Origin: Lachnospiraceae bacterium
GTDB lineage: Bacteria > Bacillota > Clostridia > Lachnospirales > Lachnospiraceae
Reading direction: 5' to 3'
Assembly: GCA_017626325.1 (NCBI GenBank)
Contig: JAGAIZ010000049.1
Coordinates: 16,111-80,110 of the forward strand
Length of the DNA: 64,000 bases
Shown here: positions 16,728 to 26,933 of the stretch, one piece after another
How positions within the stretch are numbered: position 1 is the first letter of the stretch
Layout: every line of letters starts with the position of its first letter
The notes under the pieces: generated by a model
The model's input: the letters and a program-made list of their open reading frames with translations, nothing else
What the model was told of the DNA's origin: nothing
Database searches by the model: none
Made by a program: the position numbers and the translations under genes

Positions 16728-17780
16728 ATGAAGAAAACATTTAAGGAGAAAATGATATCCAGATTTGCCGTTACGGCAAAGCGGCATAAGATTTTGAAAT
16801 ATCCAAGTCTGGCATTGCTTTCCGTCATTCTGGGGGGATATTATACCGGCAGGCATTTTGCCATGAACAGTAAGAGATATGCGAGTATCATTTTCGTTAT
16901 TATCTTTTTTATGAATAGCTGCAGTTTTTCTTTTGCGGTATTTGCGGAACGGACAGGGTTTACCAATGCGCAGGAGACTTATAGCGCGATTGTGGAGGAT
17001 TCGGACATATCGTTAGCGGTGGAGAAGGAAGTGAATCTGGAGGATCAGGTGCTTCTGGACGATGAGGATGTGGCCGGAGATTACCATGGGTCCGAGCATA
17101 TCGATATTGAAGGAGTGGACACTTATACATTAGATGATATTCTGGAAAATCAGGAGAATTATCAGACAGAGGACAGTATGACCTGCGATACGGAGGAAGA
17201 ATATGTGTTTGACTCCTCTGACTGGCGGCTGGTACTGATCAATAAGCAGCATCCTATTCCGAGTGATTACCAGTTCACTTTAGGTACGATCAAGGGCAGT
17301 ATGCAGTGCGATGAACGTATTATCAGTGATTTGCTTGCGATGCTGCAGGCGGCCAAGGATGACGGCGTAAACCTGGCAATCTGTTCTCCGTATCGTGACC
17401 TCAACAGACAGGAAGTGCTTTTTAATAAGAAGATTAAGATCTATATGGGGCAGGGGATGTCCTATATGGAGGCGTATAAACTGGCGTCGCAGGCCGTTAC
17501 GGTACCGGGAGCCAGCGAGCATCAGATTGGGCTTGCGCTGGATATTTTCTGCGATACCTATACTTCGCTGGATGAAGGCTTTGCGGACACAGAAGCCGGG
17601 AAATGGCTGGCGGAGCACAGTTGTGAGTATGGCTTTACGCTGCGCTATCCTTCAGGCAAGGAGTACATAACCAGTATCGAATATGAGCCGTGGCATTTCC
17701 GTTATGTAGGAAAGGAAGCAGCCGTTATCATGAAAGAAGAGGGCATCTGTCTGGAGGAATTCTGGGACAAATATCTGTAA
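16728..17780 (+). CDS. VanY-type D-alanyl-D-alanine carboxypeptidase (peptidase M15B)
   Basis: Zinc peptidase that trims D-Ala from peptidoglycan stem peptides outside the membrane. The protein has a basic N-terminus, one hydrophobic segment (about residues 55-75, IIFVIIFFMNSC), an acidic linker rich in Asp/Glu (about 80-160) and a C-terminal peptidase domain. The metal motifs are SEHQIGLALDIF (about residue 262) and EPWHFRYVG (about 319). ATG at 16728 is preferred over 16704 because it gives MKKTFKEK ahead of the membrane anchor. It is not next to vancomycin resistance genes. Confidence 0.87.
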   Translation: MKKTFKEKMISRFAVTAKRHKILKYPSLALLSVILGGYYTGRHFAMNSKRYASIIFVIIFFMNSCSFSFAVFAERTGFTNAQETYSAIVEDSDISLAVEKEVNLEDQVLLDDEDVAGDYHGSEHIDIEGVDTYTLDDILENQENYQTEDSMTCDTEEEYVFDSSDWRLVLINKQHPIPSDYQFTLGTIKGSMQCDERIISDLLAMLQAAKDDGVNLAICSPYRDLNRQEVLFNKKIKIYMGQGMSYMEAYKLASQAVTVPGASEHQIGLALDIFCDTYTSLDEGFADTEAGKWLAEHSCEYGFTLRYPSGKEYITSIEYEPWHFRYVGKEAAVIMKEEGICLEEFWDKYL

Positions 17781-17866
17781 AAGAGCAGTGCTGCCGCCGG
17801 GCGCAATGTGAGGCAGAATAATATAATTAATATAATTAAGAAAACAATGAGAACATAATTGAAGAC

Positions 17867-19009
17867 ATGAGGATTACAGATATGTATAGAATATTGAAGC
17901 GGGAAGGCAGCGCCAAACGGGCCGAATTTGAGACTGTGCATGGGACGATACAGACGCCCGTGTTTATGAACGTTGGAACGGCGGCGGCGATTAAGGGGGC
18001 CGTGTCAACAGAAGATCTGGAAGGGATCAAAACCCAGGTAGAATTATCCAATACGTATCATCTCCACGTAAGACCCGGAGATAAAATCATCAAACAGCTT
18101 GGCGGTTTACATAAATTTATGTCATGGAACAAGCCGATTCTTACGGATTCCGGCGGGTTTCAGGTGTTTTCTCTGGCAGGGCTGCGCAAGATTAAGGAAG
18201 AAGGCGTTTATTTTCATTCGCATGTAGATGGACGTAAGATCTTTATGGGGCCGGAAGAAAGTATGCAGATTCAGTCAAACCTGGCTTCTACGATCGCTAT
18301 GGCGTTCGATGAATGTCCTTCCAGCGTGGCGGATCGCAGCTATGTGGAAGCTTCCGTAGCGCGGACATCCAGATGGCTGGAACGCTGTAAGAGAGAAATG
18401 CAGAGACTGAATAGTCTGGAGGATACGATTAATAAGAATCAGCTTCTTTTTGGAATCAACCAGGGAGCGGTTTATGACGATATCCGTATCAATCATGCCA
18501 AAAGGATTTCGGAACTGGAATGCGACGGTTATGCGCTTGGCGGGCTGGCGGTAGGAGAGAGCCGTGAACAGATGTACCATGTAATAGAAGAAACGGTTCC
18601 GTATCTGCCGGGGGACAAGCCCACTTACCTTATGGGAGTCGGTACACCGGCCAATATTCTGGAAGCCGTGGAGCGGGGAGTGGACTTCTTTGATTGTGTC
18701 TATCCTACCAGAAACGGGCGGCATGGGCATCTGTATACCAATCACGGAAAAATAAATCTTTTTAACGCGCAATATGAACTGGACGAGCGTCCGATAGAAG
18801 AGGGCTGTCAGTGTCCGGCGTGCAGAAGATATTCCAGGGCTTATATCAGACACCTGCTCAAGGCGAAGGAAATGCTGGGAATGAGACTGTGTGTGCTTCA
18901 TAACCTGTATTTCTATAATACCATGATGGAAGAAATCAGGGACGCGCTGGACAGAGGCGAGTTCGCAGCCTACAAGAAACGCAAACTGGAAGGAATGCAG
19001 AATTTATAA
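17867..19009 (+). CDS. tgt: Queuine tRNA-ribosyltransferase
   Basis: Exchanges guanine 34 for the queuosine precursor preQ1 in tRNAs with GUN anticodons. The 380 residues include TPVFMNVGTAAAIKG, the DSGGFQVFSL motif with the conserved Asp, GGLAVGE, the nucleophile region DFFDCVYPTRNGRHG and the zinc cluster CQCPACRRYSRAYIRHL with a later His. A second start at 17882 (MYRILKREG) matches the usual family N-terminus and has GAGG nearby; either could be used. yajC follows about 100 bases later, an order seen in many bacteria. Confidence 0.95.
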   Translation: MRITDMYRILKREGSAKRAEFETVHGTIQTPVFMNVGTAAAIKGAVSTEDLEGIKTQVELSNTYHLHVRPGDKIIKQLGGLHKFMSWNKPILTDSGGFQVFSLAGLRKIKEEGVYFHSHVDGRKIFMGPEESMQIQSNLASTIAMAFDECPSSVADRSYVEASVARTSRWLERCKREMQRLNSLEDTINKNQLLFGINQGAVYDDIRINHAKRISELECDGYALGGLAVGESREQMYHVIEETVPYLPGDKPTYLMGVGTPANILEAVERGVDFFDCVYPTRNGRHGHLYTNHGKINLFNAQYELDERPIEEGCQCPACRRYSRAYIRHLLKAKEMLGMRLCVLHNLYFYNTMMEEIRDALDRGEFAAYKKRKLEGMQNL

Positions 19010-19114
19010 AAAATCTGTAAAAATGGGAAAAAGATATAAAAAGGCTTGTGTTTCCGGTCTGATTTGTGTATGATATGCTTTAGATTTTATGAATAAGTAA
19101 CGGAGGAAAACGAT

Positions 19115-19429
19115 ATGGGACTTTTATTAACAGCTGATCAGACGGCGGCTGCAGGCAGCGGTATTGTCATGATTCTTTATATTGTAATTATTGTGGCATT
19201 TATGTATTTCATCATGATTCGTCCGCAGAAAAAGGAGCAGAAGAGAGTGTCGGCCATGCTTGCTGAGATGGCAGTGGGCGACTGCGTACTGACAACCAGC
19301 GGATTCTATGGTGTTGTCATCGATATCACGGACGATACGATTATTGTGGAGTTTGGCAGCAATAAGAACTGCCGTATTCCGATGCAGAAATCTGCGGTAG
19401 CGCAGATCGAGAAAGCAGACGCGGAATAG
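19115..19429 (+). CDS. yajC: Preprotein translocase subunit YajC
   Basis: Small single-span membrane protein that associates with the SecDF part of the Sec translocase. The 104 residues contain one hydrophobic helix (about 16-36, IVMILYIVIIVAFMYFIMI) followed at once by the family signature RPQKKEQKR, then a soluble beta-rich tail with VLTTSGFYGVV. CGGAGGAAAACG precedes the ATG. No secD or secF is next to it. Confidence 0.93.
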   Translation: MGLLLTADQTAAAGSGIVMILYIVIIVAFMYFIMIRPQKKEQKRVSAMLAEMAVGDCVLTTSGFYGVVIDITDDTIIVEFGSNKNCRIPMQKSAVAQIEKADAE

Positions 19430-19471
19430 GATAGTTTACCGGAAGCTATGTTTATATGCTGAAAAGAAACA

Positions 19472-19503
19472 GGGAGACCTTAGATTGCGGGTCTTCCTTT
19501 TTT
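19472..19503 (+). terminator. Terminator after yajC
   Basis: GGGAGACC (19472-19479) pairs with GGTCTTCC (19490-19497), allowing one G-T pair, around a 10-base loop, then six Ts. Confidence 0.75.
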
Positions 19504-19611
19504 GTGCAATATTCATATTGTGAAAAAGGATAGAAAAGTGTTCATAACGATATGAAATTCATAAAAAAATCACAAAATTTTAACAAAACATACACAATTT
19601 ACGATTATGCA

Positions 19612-19640
19612 TTGACAGGAAATACAATATTGTGTATGAT
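19612..19640 (+). promoter_or_regulatory. Strong sigma-A promoter for the acidic lipoprotein
   Basis: TTGACA (19612-19617), 17 bases, TATGAT (19635-19640): a near-consensus promoter. Confidence 0.8.
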
Positions 19641-19696
19641 TAGCATTTGTGTAAAGGAAACACGAACTCATGAAGAGTAAAAGGGAGGAGAAAATT

Positions 19697-20311
19697 ATGA
19701 AAAGAAGAACATTAAAGGGCCTGGTTTGTGCCGCAATGCTTGCAATGACATTATCTGTAACCGCATGCGGTTCTGACGGCGCGGCAGAAGAGGCTGCAAC
19801 TGTTGAGGAAGCTGTAGACGAGACGGCGGAAGCGGAAGCTGAGGAAGTGGAAGAAGAGGAAGCGGAAGCTGAGGAAACAGCAGATGAAGCGGCAGATGAT
19901 ACCGCTGAGATCGAAGCGGAAACCGAAGAAGCTGAGGAAGCGGTTGAAGAGACTGCAGAAGAGGCTGCTGCCGGTGAAGCTGCAACACTGGAAGAGTATT
20001 ACAGTGATCCTAGTGTTAAAGCTGTTTTGGACGCAGCGTTCGAAAGTCTGGCAGAGGATGGTATGTCCGCAGCGGTTGAGATGGAAGAAAATACCATGAC
20101 AGTTGTTATTAAGTTAGAGGATGATACTTACATGACAGACGGCATCGGTGAAATGCTGCAGGACGCATTGGAACAGCAGGCGTCTTCCTTCGAAGAGCAG
20201 GCGGCTGAATTCGATGAAATCATCGGTGAGAGCGGCGCATGTACAGTAGTCATGCGCTATCTTGACCCGGAAGATAACGTGTTGGCAGAACAGTCCTACA
20301 CAGCGCAGTAA
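19697..20311 (+). CDS. Acidic lipoprotein, possibly DUF4854-type
   Basis: A 204-residue secreted lipoprotein. The signal peptide MKRRTLKGLVCAAML ends in the lipobox VTACG. Residues of about 25-95 are almost entirely Ala, Glu, Asp, Val and Thr. The C-terminal 100 residues form a small globular domain that starts TLEEYYSDPSVKAVLDAAF and resembles what I recall as DUF4854, though I cannot confirm that. GGGAGGAGAAAATT precedes the ATG at 19697; an upstream in-frame ATG (19670) has no such site. Strong promoter and terminator make it a single-gene unit. Function is unknown. Confidence 0.75.
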   Translation: MKRRTLKGLVCAAMLAMTLSVTACGSDGAAEEAATVEEAVDETAEAEAEEVEEEEAEAEETADEAADDTAEIEAETEEAEEAVEETAEEAAAGEAATLEEYYSDPSVKAVLDAAFESLAEDGMSAAVEMEENTMTVVIKLEDDTYMTDGIGEMLQDALEQQASSFEEQAAEFDEIIGESGACTVVMRYLDPEDNVLAEQSYTAQ

Positions 20312-20331
20312 ACGCAAGGATACAGGAGAAG

Positions 20332-20363
20332 AAAGCTGAATCAGAAATGGTTCGGCTTTTTTT
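20332..20363 (+). terminator. Terminator after the acidic lipoprotein
   Basis: AAGCTGAA pairs with TTCGGCTT around a short loop, followed by a run of Ts. Confidence 0.75.
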
Positions 20364-20377
20364 GTTTGGCTTTTGTA

Positions 20378-20406
20378 TTGAAATTTGTACAGGAATAGTC
20401 TATGAT
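20378..20406 (+). promoter_or_regulatory. Sigma-A promoter of the leuB-ilvDB unit
   Basis: TTGAAA (20378-20383), 17 bases, TATGAT (20401-20406). The leader to leuB is about 70 bases and shows no T-box or leucine-rich leader peptide. Confidence 0.6.
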
Positions 20407-20484
20407 AAGTAAGTGATATTTTGTGATTATGTTAACATAAGAAAGGTATGAAGATTGCAGCCGAAGTAAGAATGGAGGATAAAG

Positions 20485-21570
20485 ATGGAATTAAAAATCA
20501 CATGTATTCCGGGTGATGGGATTGGTCCGGAGATCGTGGCGGAAGCGAAGAAAATTCTGGATACCGTGGCGGAGAAATACGGACATACGATGAATTATAC
20601 AGATATATTAATGGGGGGAGCGTCTATCGATGCATACGGCGTACCGCTTACCGATGAAGCGATTGAAACAGCCAGGAATGCGGACGCGGTATTGATGGGG
20701 TCTATCGGTGGCAATACGTCGACGTCTCCGTGGTATAAGCTTCCGCCGAATTTAAGACCGGAGGCGGGACTTCTGGCAATCAGAAAGGCGCTTAATCTGT
20801 TCGCTAATCTGAGACCGGCAGTCTTATATGAAGAACTGGCGGGAGCCTGTCCGTTAAAAGAAGAAATTTCCGCGGCAGGATTTGATATGATGATTATGCG
20901 GGAATTGACCGGCGGATTGTATTTCGGTGAGCGCAGAACAGTAGAAGAGAACGGCGTCATGAAAGCAATCGACACGCTGACTTATGACGAGAATGAGATC
21001 AGAAGGATAGCGGTGAAGGGATTTGATATCGCTATGAAACGCAGAAAGAAAGTGACAAGCGTTGACAAAGCCAATGTACTGGATTCCTCCAGATTATGGC
21101 GTAAAGTGGTGGAAGAAGTGGCGAAGGATTATCCGGAGGTTACATTGGAGCATATGCTGGTAGATAACTGTGCAATGCAGCTTGTCAGGGATCCCGCTCA
21201 GTTTGATGTGATTTTGACGGAGAATATGTTCGGGGATATTCTGTCTGACGAAGCCAGTATGGTGACCGGATCTATCGGTATGCTGGCATCAGCATCGCTG
21301 AATGATTCCAAATTCGGCCTGTATGAGCCGAGCCATGGTTCCGCGCCGGATATCGCGGGACAGGATATCGCGAACCCGATTGCTACGATTCTGTCGGCAT
21401 CCATGATGCTTCGGTACAGCTTTGATCTGGATAAAGAGGCGGATGCCATCGACGCGGCAGTCAGACAGGTGCTGAAAGACGGTTACCGTACGGTGGATAT
21501 CATGTCGGAGGGCTGTACGCGGGTCGGATGCAGACAGATGGGCGATCTTTTGGCAGAGAGGATCAGATAA
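20485..21570 (+). CDS. leuB: 3-isopropylmalate dehydrogenase
   Basis: NAD-dependent oxidative decarboxylation in leucine synthesis. The 361-residue product has the N-terminal [12 protein letters not shown], the loop [14 protein letters not shown], the [13 protein letters not shown] segment and the metal-binding [26 protein letters not shown] followed by [24 protein letters not shown] lies 8 bases before the ATG. leuA, leuC and leuD are not in this window. Confidence 0.95.
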   Translation: MELKITCIPGDGIGPEIVAEAKKILDTVAEKYGHTMNYTDILMGGASIDAYGVPLTDEAIETARNADAVLMGSIGGNTSTSPWYKLPPNLRPEAGLLAIRKALNLFANLRPAVLYEELAGACPLKEEISAAGFDMMIMRELTGGLYFGERRTVEENGVMKAIDTLTYDENEIRRIAVKGFDIAMKRRKKVTSVDKANVLDSSRLWRKVVEEVAKDYPEVTLEHMLVDNCAMQLVRDPAQFDVILTENMFGDILSDEASMVTGSIGMLASASLNDSKFGLYEPSHGSAPDIAGQDIANPIATILSASMMLRYSFDLDKEADAIDAAVRQVLKDGYRTVDIMSEGCTRVGCRQMGDLLAERIR

Positions 21571-21577
21571 TACGCCT

Positions 21578-23329
21578 ATGAAACACAATAACAGATGGAA
21601 AAGGCCGGATGTGGAAACCAGCGTTTTTCTGGTATTTTTCTTTGGGATGGCATGCTATTACGGCTGGCGGCTGTTTGCGTTGACTCCATGGTACGATGAA
21701 CTGTATACGTATTACTATTTTATCAGCAGAGGACCTGTCTATGCGGCAATTCACTGGCCGCTGCCCAATAACCATGTGGGATATTCGACCTTGTCGGCGT
21801 GCTTACTGATATTCGGTAATTCGGCGGTGGCGTTAAGAGGCGTATCTTATCTGTGCAGCCTGGCCGGTTTAGTGCTGCTGTTTCGAATCGGGCGGAAGCT
21901 TTTTGCGCCGGGAAGGGCAATGCTTCCGGTGTTTTTGTATGCCGGATTGAACATTGTAAATAATCTTGCCGTCCAGGGCAGGGGATATGCTTTAGTGACG
22001 TTCTGCTATCTGACGGCCATATGGGAGCTGCTGCATATTGTAGTAGAACGCCGTGACAGCGTGAGAGATTATGTTTTGTTCGCGGTTTCGCTGGTGGCGG
22101 CGCTGTGGGCGATTCCAAGCAGCGTGTACGTGGTAGTGCCGGTCTGCCTGATCGGGGGATGGACCGCGTTGTTACAGAAAGAATACAAGTGTCTTAAGAA
22201 GCTGATTCTTACGTCTGTTATCAGCGCATTAGTCACGTTGGGCTTATACGGCGTTCTGTGGCTGGCGATTGGCTCCAATCTATTGGTCAGGACGGAGGGG
22301 AGCGCCTATTATGGTATGGGGCATGTTGCCGTTATTCTGCATGCGCCTTTTGCTTCGCTTAAGAGCGGCGTCGAGTATATGCTTGCGACGCCCTATATTC
22401 AGAGCATTCCGAGGGCAGGATTTTTGGGACAGTTTAAGGAATGGCTGCAGACGCTGTTCGGGACGCATTTCTCATATCTATCGGGCGGCAATCAGGGCGT
22501 GATTTATGCGGTTATTTTCATAGCGAGCGTTATTTTGCTGGTTTGCAGCATTGTCAGACGATTTTTTAACAGAGAATATGCTTTGTTTGGCGGAGCTTTG
22601 GCGGCGGATGATGCAGATACAGAGGCGGAAGAAGACAGCCGCCAAAGATATGACCGGTTTACGGAATGGTATCTGCTGCTGACGATTCTGCTGCTTCCGG
22701 CTTTCCTGATGATACAGTGTACCTTGCCTTATTACAGGGTATTTTCTTTTGCGGGCGTGATGACAGCGCTTCTTATCACGTGGTTAGTGCAGTCTGTGAC
22801 AGACCGGTTCTGTGCCGGAAGCAGGCTGCGTGATGGAGAAGACCGGAAACAGCCGGGAGTTAAGCGGAGCAGTCTAGTAAATTATATAAATATAACAATT
22901 GTTATTATTAGTGCGGTTTTGTGTCTTGGAGATTTCCGGATAAATTCCAATCCCTACAGTATGCGGGAGGAATTGATTCAGGATGCCTATGAGCAGGCGG
23001 AGGAATTACTGACGGATACGGAGAATCATCTGACTGTCGCGGTGACGGACTGCGACCAGGAATATCTGCTCTTATATCTCTACGGTATCAGAGAGGGTCA
23101 GGCGGACGCACAGGGTGGAAACCAGATACAGGTGGTTCGGGAAATCGAAGAGGCTGATCTGGTATTAATCGACAAATACCTGCTGGGGCAGGAATACGGT
23201 TACCGCATGGCTCCGGAGGAGTGGAAATTCTATCTGACCAGGGAAGACATTCCTGCGGCCTGTCTGGAAGACGAGATGGAGCCTGCGTATGAGAACTGGC
23301 AGTTTGTGCTGTACCGGAAGAAGGAGTGA
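21578..23329 (+). CDS. Polytopic membrane protein, glycosyltransferase-39-like
   Basis: 583 residues with about ten hydrophobic segments. The N-terminal loop TPWYDELYTYYYF carries the acidic pair expected of GT-C enzymes that transfer sugars from lipid-phosphate carriers outside the membrane. LPNNHVGYSTLSACLLIFG and the GRGYALVTF region also fit ArnT/PMT-like proteins. A hydrophilic C-terminal domain (about residues 480-583) may face outward. It starts 8 bases after leuB and precedes ilvD, so it is co-transcribed with branched-chain amino-acid genes although its role appears unrelated. The acceptor is unknown. Confidence 0.65.
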   Translation: MKHNNRWKRPDVETSVFLVFFFGMACYYGWRLFALTPWYDELYTYYYFISRGPVYAAIHWPLPNNHVGYSTLSACLLIFGNSAVALRGVSYLCSLAGLVLLFRIGRKLFAPGRAMLPVFLYAGLNIVNNLAVQGRGYALVTFCYLTAIWELLHIVVERRDSVRDYVLFAVSLVAALWAIPSSVYVVVPVCLIGGWTALLQKEYKCLKKLILTSVISALVTLGLYGVLWLAIGSNLLVRTEGSAYYGMGHVAVILHAPFASLKSGVEYMLATPYIQSIPRAGFLGQFKEWLQTLFGTHFSYLSGGNQGVIYAVIFIASVILLVCSIVRRFFNREYALFGGALAADDADTEAEEDSRQRYDRFTEWYLLLTILLLPAFLMIQCTLPYYRVFSFAGVMTALLITWLVQSVTDRFCAGSRLRDGEDRKQPGVKRSSLVNYINITIVIISAVLCLGDFRINSNPYSMREELIQDAYEQAEELLTDTENHLTVAVTDCDQEYLLLYLYGIREGQADAQGGNQIQVVREIEEADLVLIDKYLLGQEYGYRMAPEEWKFYLTREDIPAACLEDEMEPAYENWQFVLYRKKE

Positions 23330-23422
23330 AGTGACTAAGAAACCGGCGGTTAAGAAAGCGAAAAACGCAATAGTACAGGATGATAAATATGATGATAAAT
23401 ATAAGATAAAGGAGAATGAGTC

Positions 23423-25099
23423 ATGAGAAGTGATAATGTAAAGGCGGGCGTTCAGCAGGCGCCGCACAGAAGTTTGTTTAATGCGTTAGGGTTCACGGAG
23501 GAGGAGATGAAGAAGCCGATGATTGGTATTGTCAGCTCCTATAACGAGATTGTGCCCGGACATATGAATCTGGATAAGATCGTCAATGCCGTGAAGCTGG
23601 GTGTGGCGGAAGCAGGCGGCGTGCCTGTGGTATTTCCGGCGATCGCTGTGTGCGACGGCATCGCTATGGGACATATCGGAATGAAGTATTCCCTCGTGAC
23701 AAGAGATCTGATAGCTGATTCCACAGAGTGTATGGCCCTGGCGCATCAGTTCGACGGTCTCGTAATGGTGCCTAACTGTGATAAGAACGTGCCCGGCCTT
23801 CTGATGGCGGCGGCGCGCATCAATGTACCTACGGTGTTTGTATCCGGCGGTCCCATGCTGGCGGGACATGTGCACGGACAGAAGCGAAGCCTGTCCTCTA
23901 TGTTTGAGGCGGTAGGCTCTCACGCGGCAGGAACCATGACGGACGAAGAGCTGCGTGAATTCGAGGAGAAGGTATGTCCGACCTGCGGCTCCTGCTCCGG
24001 TATGTATACGGCCAACTCCATGAACTGCCTGACAGAAGCGCTTGGTATGGGACTTCGCGGCAATGGTACTATCCCTGCGGTTTACTCCGAGAGAATCAAG
24101 CTGGCCAAGCACGCCGGCATGGCAGTAATGGAGCTTCTGGAGAAGGATATCCGCCCCAGAGATATTATGACGAAGGAAGCGATCCTGAATGCGCTGACGG
24201 TGGATATGGCGCTGGGCTGCTCTACCAATTCCATGCTGCATCTTCCGGCAATTGCCCATGAGGTAGGCTTCGATTTTGATATTTCCTTTGCCAATGAAAT
24301 CAGCGAGAAGACGCCGAATCTGTGTCATCTTGCGCCGGCAGGTCCTACCTATATGGAAGATTTGAATGAGGCGGGCGGCGTGTACGCCGTGATGAAGGAG
24401 CTTGCGGACATCGGTCTTTTACATACGGACTGCATGACCGTCACAGGCGATACCATCGGCGAGAATATTAAGGATGCGGTCAATAAGAATACGGAAGTTA
24501 TCAGAACGGTAGAGAACCCCTATAGTAAGACAGGCGGCCTTGCCGTACTGAAAGGCAATCTCGCCCCTGACGGAAGCGTGGTGAAGCGTTCTGCGGTGGT
24601 AGAGGAGATGATGGTACATGAAGGCCCGGCGAGAGTCTTCGAATGTGAAGAGGATGCTATCGCGGCGATCAAGGGCGGCAGAATCGTGGCAGGCGACGTG
24701 GTAGTGATTCGTTACGAGGGACCCAAGGGCGGTCCGGGTATGAGAGAGATGCTTAATCCTACATCCGCCATCGCGGGTATGGGCTTGGGCTCCAGCGTGG
24801 CGCTGATTACGGACGGACGTTTCTCCGGGGCGTCCCGCGGCGCGTCCATCGGACACGTATCGCCGGAAGCTGCGGTTGGCGGTCCGATTGCCTTAGTGGA
24901 AGAAGGCGATATCATCAGCATTGATATTCCGAATATGAAGCTGGATGTGAAGGTGTCTGATGAGGAAATGGCGGCGCGCAGGGCGAAGTGGCAGCCAAGA
25001 GAGCCCAAGGTGACGACCGGTTATCTGGCAAGGTACCGGGAGATGGTGACAAGCGGCAACCGTGGCGCGATTCTGGAAATCCCAGGGAGCCGTTCCTAA
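23423..25099 (+). CDS. ilvD: Dihydroxy-acid dehydratase
   Basis: Fe-S enzyme that dehydrates dihydroxy acids in valine and isoleucine synthesis. The 558 residues start [23 protein letters not shown] and include the cluster cysteines in [10 protein letters not shown] and [16 protein letters not shown], plus [19 protein letters not shown] near the C-terminus. GGAGAATGAGTC precedes the ATG. It is followed 34 bases later by ilvB. Confidence 0.97.
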   Translation: MRSDNVKAGVQQAPHRSLFNALGFTEEEMKKPMIGIVSSYNEIVPGHMNLDKIVNAVKLGVAEAGGVPVVFPAIAVCDGIAMGHIGMKYSLVTRDLIADSTECMALAHQFDGLVMVPNCDKNVPGLLMAAARINVPTVFVSGGPMLAGHVHGQKRSLSSMFEAVGSHAAGTMTDEELREFEEKVCPTCGSCSGMYTANSMNCLTEALGMGLRGNGTIPAVYSERIKLAKHAGMAVMELLEKDIRPRDIMTKEAILNALTVDMALGCSTNSMLHLPAIAHEVGFDFDISFANEISEKTPNLCHLAPAGPTYMEDLNEAGGVYAVMKELADIGLLHTDCMTVTGDTIGENIKDAVNKNTEVIRTVENPYSKTGGLAVLKGNLAPDGSVVKRSAVVEEMMVHEGPARVFECEEDAIAAIKGGRIVAGDVVVIRYEGPKGGPGMREMLNPTSAIAGMGLGSSVALITDGRFSGASRGASIGHVSPEAAVGGPIALVEEGDIISIDIPNMKLDVKVSDEEMAARRAKWQPREPKVTTGYLARYREMVTSGNRGAILEIPGSRS

Positions 25100-25133
25100 A
25101 AGATACGTAGAAGAGATACAGGAGGACTAAGAG

Positions 25134-26816
25134 ATGTTATTAACAGGTGCAGAGATCGTAGTGGAATGCTTAAAAGAGCAGGGCGTGGATACCGTGTTCG
25201 GATATCCGGGCGGAACGATTCTGAATGTATATGATGCGTTATACAAGCATAGTAATGAAATAAACCATATTCTGACTTCTCACGAGCAGGGGGCCGCCCA
25301 TGCGGCGGACGGCTATGCGAGAGCTACGGGCAGGACGGGCGTCTGTCTTGCGACCAGCGGACCGGGAGCGACCAATCTGGTAACCGGTATCGCTACCGCA
25401 TATATGGATTCCGTACCGGTGGTAGCCATTACCTGTAATGTGAATCTGCCGGCGCTCGGTAAGGATTCCTTCCAGGAGGTAGATATTGCGGGCGTGGTAA
25501 TGCCCATTACCAAGCACAGCTATATTGTGAAGGATGTCAGTATTCTGGCGGACACGCTGCGCAAAGCATTCCGGATTGCGGGAAGCGGCAGGCCGGGGCC
25601 GGTTCTGGTGGATATTACCAAGGATGTGACTGCCAATACATATGAATATGAGAAAAAGGAGCCTGCGGCACCGGAGAAGAAAGCCCGCTATACACAAGAG
25701 GATATCGAGAAAGCTGCAGAGCTGATTCAGAACGCGAAGAAGCCTTTTATCTACGTAGGAGGCGGCGCGGTGATATCCGGCGCGTATGAAGAGGTAAGAG
25801 AACTGGCGCGGAAGGTGGACTCACCGGTCTGCGATACGTTGATGGGTAAGGGCGTTTTCGACGGACATGACCCAAGATATACCGGCATGATCGGTATGCA
25901 CGGCACGAAGACCTCTAATTTCGGTGTCAGTGAATGTGATCTTCTGATTGCACTGGGCGCAAGATTCTCAGACCGTGTGGTAGGTAATCCGCAGAAATTC
26001 GCGGAGAATGCCAAGGTGCTTCATATCGATATCGACGCGGCGGAAATCAATAAGAACATCAAGACGGATGTGTCCGTTGTGGGCGATCTGAAAGAAGTGC
26101 TTGTTAAGTTAAACGACCGCTTAGAGCAGCAGAGCCACGAAGAGTGGATGGCGCATATTGCCGAAATGCAGGAGAAATACCCTTTAAGCTATGACGCTTC
26201 CGTGCTGTCCTGCCCTTATATTATGGAAGAGATCGACCGGGTGACGAAGGGAGAAGCGCTGATTACCACGGACGTGGGACAGCACCAGATGTGGGCGGCG
26301 CAGTATTATAAGTATTCCAGTCCCCGTACCTTCCTTTCTTCCGGCGGTCTGGGAACCATGGGTTACGGACTGGGCGCGTGTATCGGCGCGAAGATGGGCC
26401 AGCCTGATAAAATCTGTATTAATATTGCAGGCGACGGGTGTTTCCGTATGAATATGAATGAGCTTGCCACCGCCAGCCGTTATAATATACCGATCATTCA
26501 GGTGGTCATCAACAATCATGTGCTCGGTATGGTAAGACAGTGGCAGACCCTGTTCTATGGAGAGCGCTATTCCCAGACCGTATTGAACGATAAAGTGGAT
26601 TTCTGCAAGGTGGCTGAGGGCCTTGGCTGCGAAGCGATTCGTATTACGAAGAAAGAAGAGGTAGCGCCTGCTATCGAGAAGGCAATCGCTATGAAGAAGC
26701 CTGTGCTCTTAGACTGCATCATTCCTGAGGACGATAAGGTATTTCCGATGGTTCCGGCAGGAGCGCCGATAAGCGAAGCCTTTGACGCGGATGACCTGGC
26801 GCAGAAGAATGCATGA
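25134..26816 (+). CDS. ilvB: Acetolactate synthase large subunit
   Basis: Thiamine-diphosphate enzyme that condenses pyruvate to acetolactate. The 560-residue protein has the N-terminal activating Glu in TSHEQGAAHAADGYARATG, the FAD region, and the diphosphate motif GDGCFRMNMNELATASRYN ending in NNH. The anabolic layout is normal in length. The regulatory small subunit gene (ilvN) that often follows is absent; the next gene is an L,D-transpeptidase. AGGAGG precedes the ATG. Confidence 0.96.
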   Translation: MLLTGAEIVVECLKEQGVDTVFGYPGGTILNVYDALYKHSNEINHILTSHEQGAAHAADGYARATGRTGVCLATSGPGATNLVTGIATAYMDSVPVVAITCNVNLPALGKDSFQEVDIAGVVMPITKHSYIVKDVSILADTLRKAFRIAGSGRPGPVLVDITKDVTANTYEYEKKEPAAPEKKARYTQEDIEKAAELIQNAKKPFIYVGGGAVISGAYEEVRELARKVDSPVCDTLMGKGVFDGHDPRYTGMIGMHGTKTSNFGVSECDLLIALGARFSDRVVGNPQKFAENAKVLHIDIDAAEINKNIKTDVSVVGDLKEVLVKLNDRLEQQSHEEWMAHIAEMQEKYPLSYDASVLSCPYIMEEIDRVTKGEALITTDVGQHQMWAAQYYKYSSPRTFLSSGGLGTMGYGLGACIGAKMGQPDKICINIAGDGCFRMNMNELATASRYNIPIIQVVINNHVLGMVRQWQTLFYGERYSQTVLNDKVDFCKVAEGLGCEAIRITKKEEVAPAIEKAIAMKKPVLLDCIIPEDDKVFPMVPAGAPISEAFDADDLAQKNA

Positions 26817-26933
26817 CGCTGTTTGAGCTTTACGGAACATGAAATTTCTGTCTATGGGATGAATGGCAGGGAATATTGACAGAATAAGCTGTATGAAGGA
26901 ATGGAGATTAGTGTAAGAAGACAGGAAACGTCT

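Noticed and set aside
19695-19988. Leu/Pro/Gln-rich minus-strand ORF
   Set aside because: It is the complement of the Ala/Glu repeat region of the lipoprotein, so it is open only because of codon bias.
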